A DNA stretch of 12,706 nt, taken from the NCBI GenBank assembly GCA_029941825.1, contig JAPYTM010000014.1, positions 1 through 12,706 on the forward strand. The letters are read 5' to 3'. Position numbers and translations under genes: made by a program. Positions 12,640 to 12,706 of the stretch are shown piece after piece. How positions within the stretch are numbered: position 1 is the stretch's first letter; each line of letters opens with the position of its first letter. This stretch comes from Candidatus Nitrosopumilus sp. (GTDB lineage: Archaea > Thermoproteota > Nitrososphaeria > Nitrososphaerales > Nitrosopumilaceae). The notes under the pieces are model-generated. The model had not been told where the DNA came from, searched no databases, and saw only the letters and a list, made by a program, of their open reading frames with translations.

Positions 12640-12706
12640 ATGTCAGATAACAGTGAACAATATTATTTTAATTTCTCATTTTTCAAAGTAGATCCTAAAT
12701 GGAGAT
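12640..12706 (+). CDS. Chlorite dismutase / HemQ-family protein, N-terminal fragment
   Basis: Only the first 22 codons are in the window, and the frame is open to the right edge. The peptide MSDNSEQYYFNFSFFKVDPK, followed by WR, matches the N-terminal strand of archaeal members of the chlorite dismutase superfamily (YFNF-FFKVDPKWR). These are heme proteins that include chlorite-detoxifying enzymes and coproheme decarboxylases. With so little sequence I cannot say which activity applies, since the heme ligand and the distal residue lie beyond the edge. The ATG has a TATA box 26-27 nt upstream and is preceded by AT-rich sequence. Confidence 0.6.
   Translation, partial: MSDNSEQYYFNFSFFKVDPKWR

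Noticed and set aside
12506..12691. 61-codon plus-strand frame
   Set aside because: It overlaps, out of frame, both the C-terminal part of the DUF167-like sequence and the start of the chlorite-dismutase-family gene, each with recognisable family motifs.
1..12706. Mobile elements, CRISPR arrays, attachment sites
   Set aside because: No transposase, integrase, direct-repeat array or tRNA-end duplication is visible. The tRNA-Tyr 3' end (GTCGCTTGGGACCA) is not seen repeated elsewhere in the window.

Overview
The window is a chromosomal segment of an archaeon. Archaeal or eukaryotic-type information-processing genes fill it: SRP54, SRP19, aIF5A, aIF1A, eS8, Gar1, TFB, Pus10, a Dph6-type ligase and a tRNA-Tyr with a 37/38 intron. 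The DNA is very AT-rich. Single-gene TATA boxes lie 24-28 nt before many start codons, as expected for leaderless mRNAs. The archaeal core genes occur together with a bacterial-type cold-shock protein, ScpA/ScpB, SufC and the start of a chlorite-dismutase-family gene. This points to an ammonia-oxidising Nitrososphaerota (Thaumarchaeota) lineage such as Nitrosopumilus. That assignment is inferred from gene content and protein style; no database search was made.

Layout. Positions 1-5229 are all minus strand. In transcription order they hold an unrecognised 203-aa protein, aIF5A, a C/D box guide sRNA immediately after the aIF5A stop codon, Dph6, SRP54 (overlapping dph6 by 8 nt), Pus10, a 32-aa very basic small protein, and an HExxH protein that runs off the left edge. 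At 5338-5464 an intron-containing tRNA-Tyr lies on the plus strand. It converges on a minus-strand pair, aIF1A then a cold-shock protein (5562-6128). From 6238 the plus strand holds a YkgJ-type cysteine-cluster protein. It converges, across an A-run/T-run terminator, on a minus-strand zinc alcohol dehydrogenase (6981-8033). From 8128 to the right edge everything is plus strand: scpA-scpB, eS8-SRP19, gar1-tfb, sufC, a DUF167/YggU-like frame broken by an in-frame TAA, and the first 22 codons of a chlorite-dismutase-family protein. No intergenic stretch exceeds 300 bases; the longest is 6802-6980.

How the parts fit. Most genes serve translation and protein targeting: initiation factors, a ribosomal protein, two SRP proteins, the diphthamide ligase for EF-2, and aIF5A with its hypusine lysine. 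RNA modification is also well represented (Pus10, Gar1, the C/D sRNA).

The most notable observation is the sRNA at 4105-4170. Its 12-nt guide before box D is complementary to the elongator tRNA-Met anticodon loop. The box+5 rule places the 2'-O-methylation exactly on wobble C34, a known archaeal modification site. Next most notable are the interrupted DUF167 frame after sufC and the 32-aa basic open reading frame after pus10.
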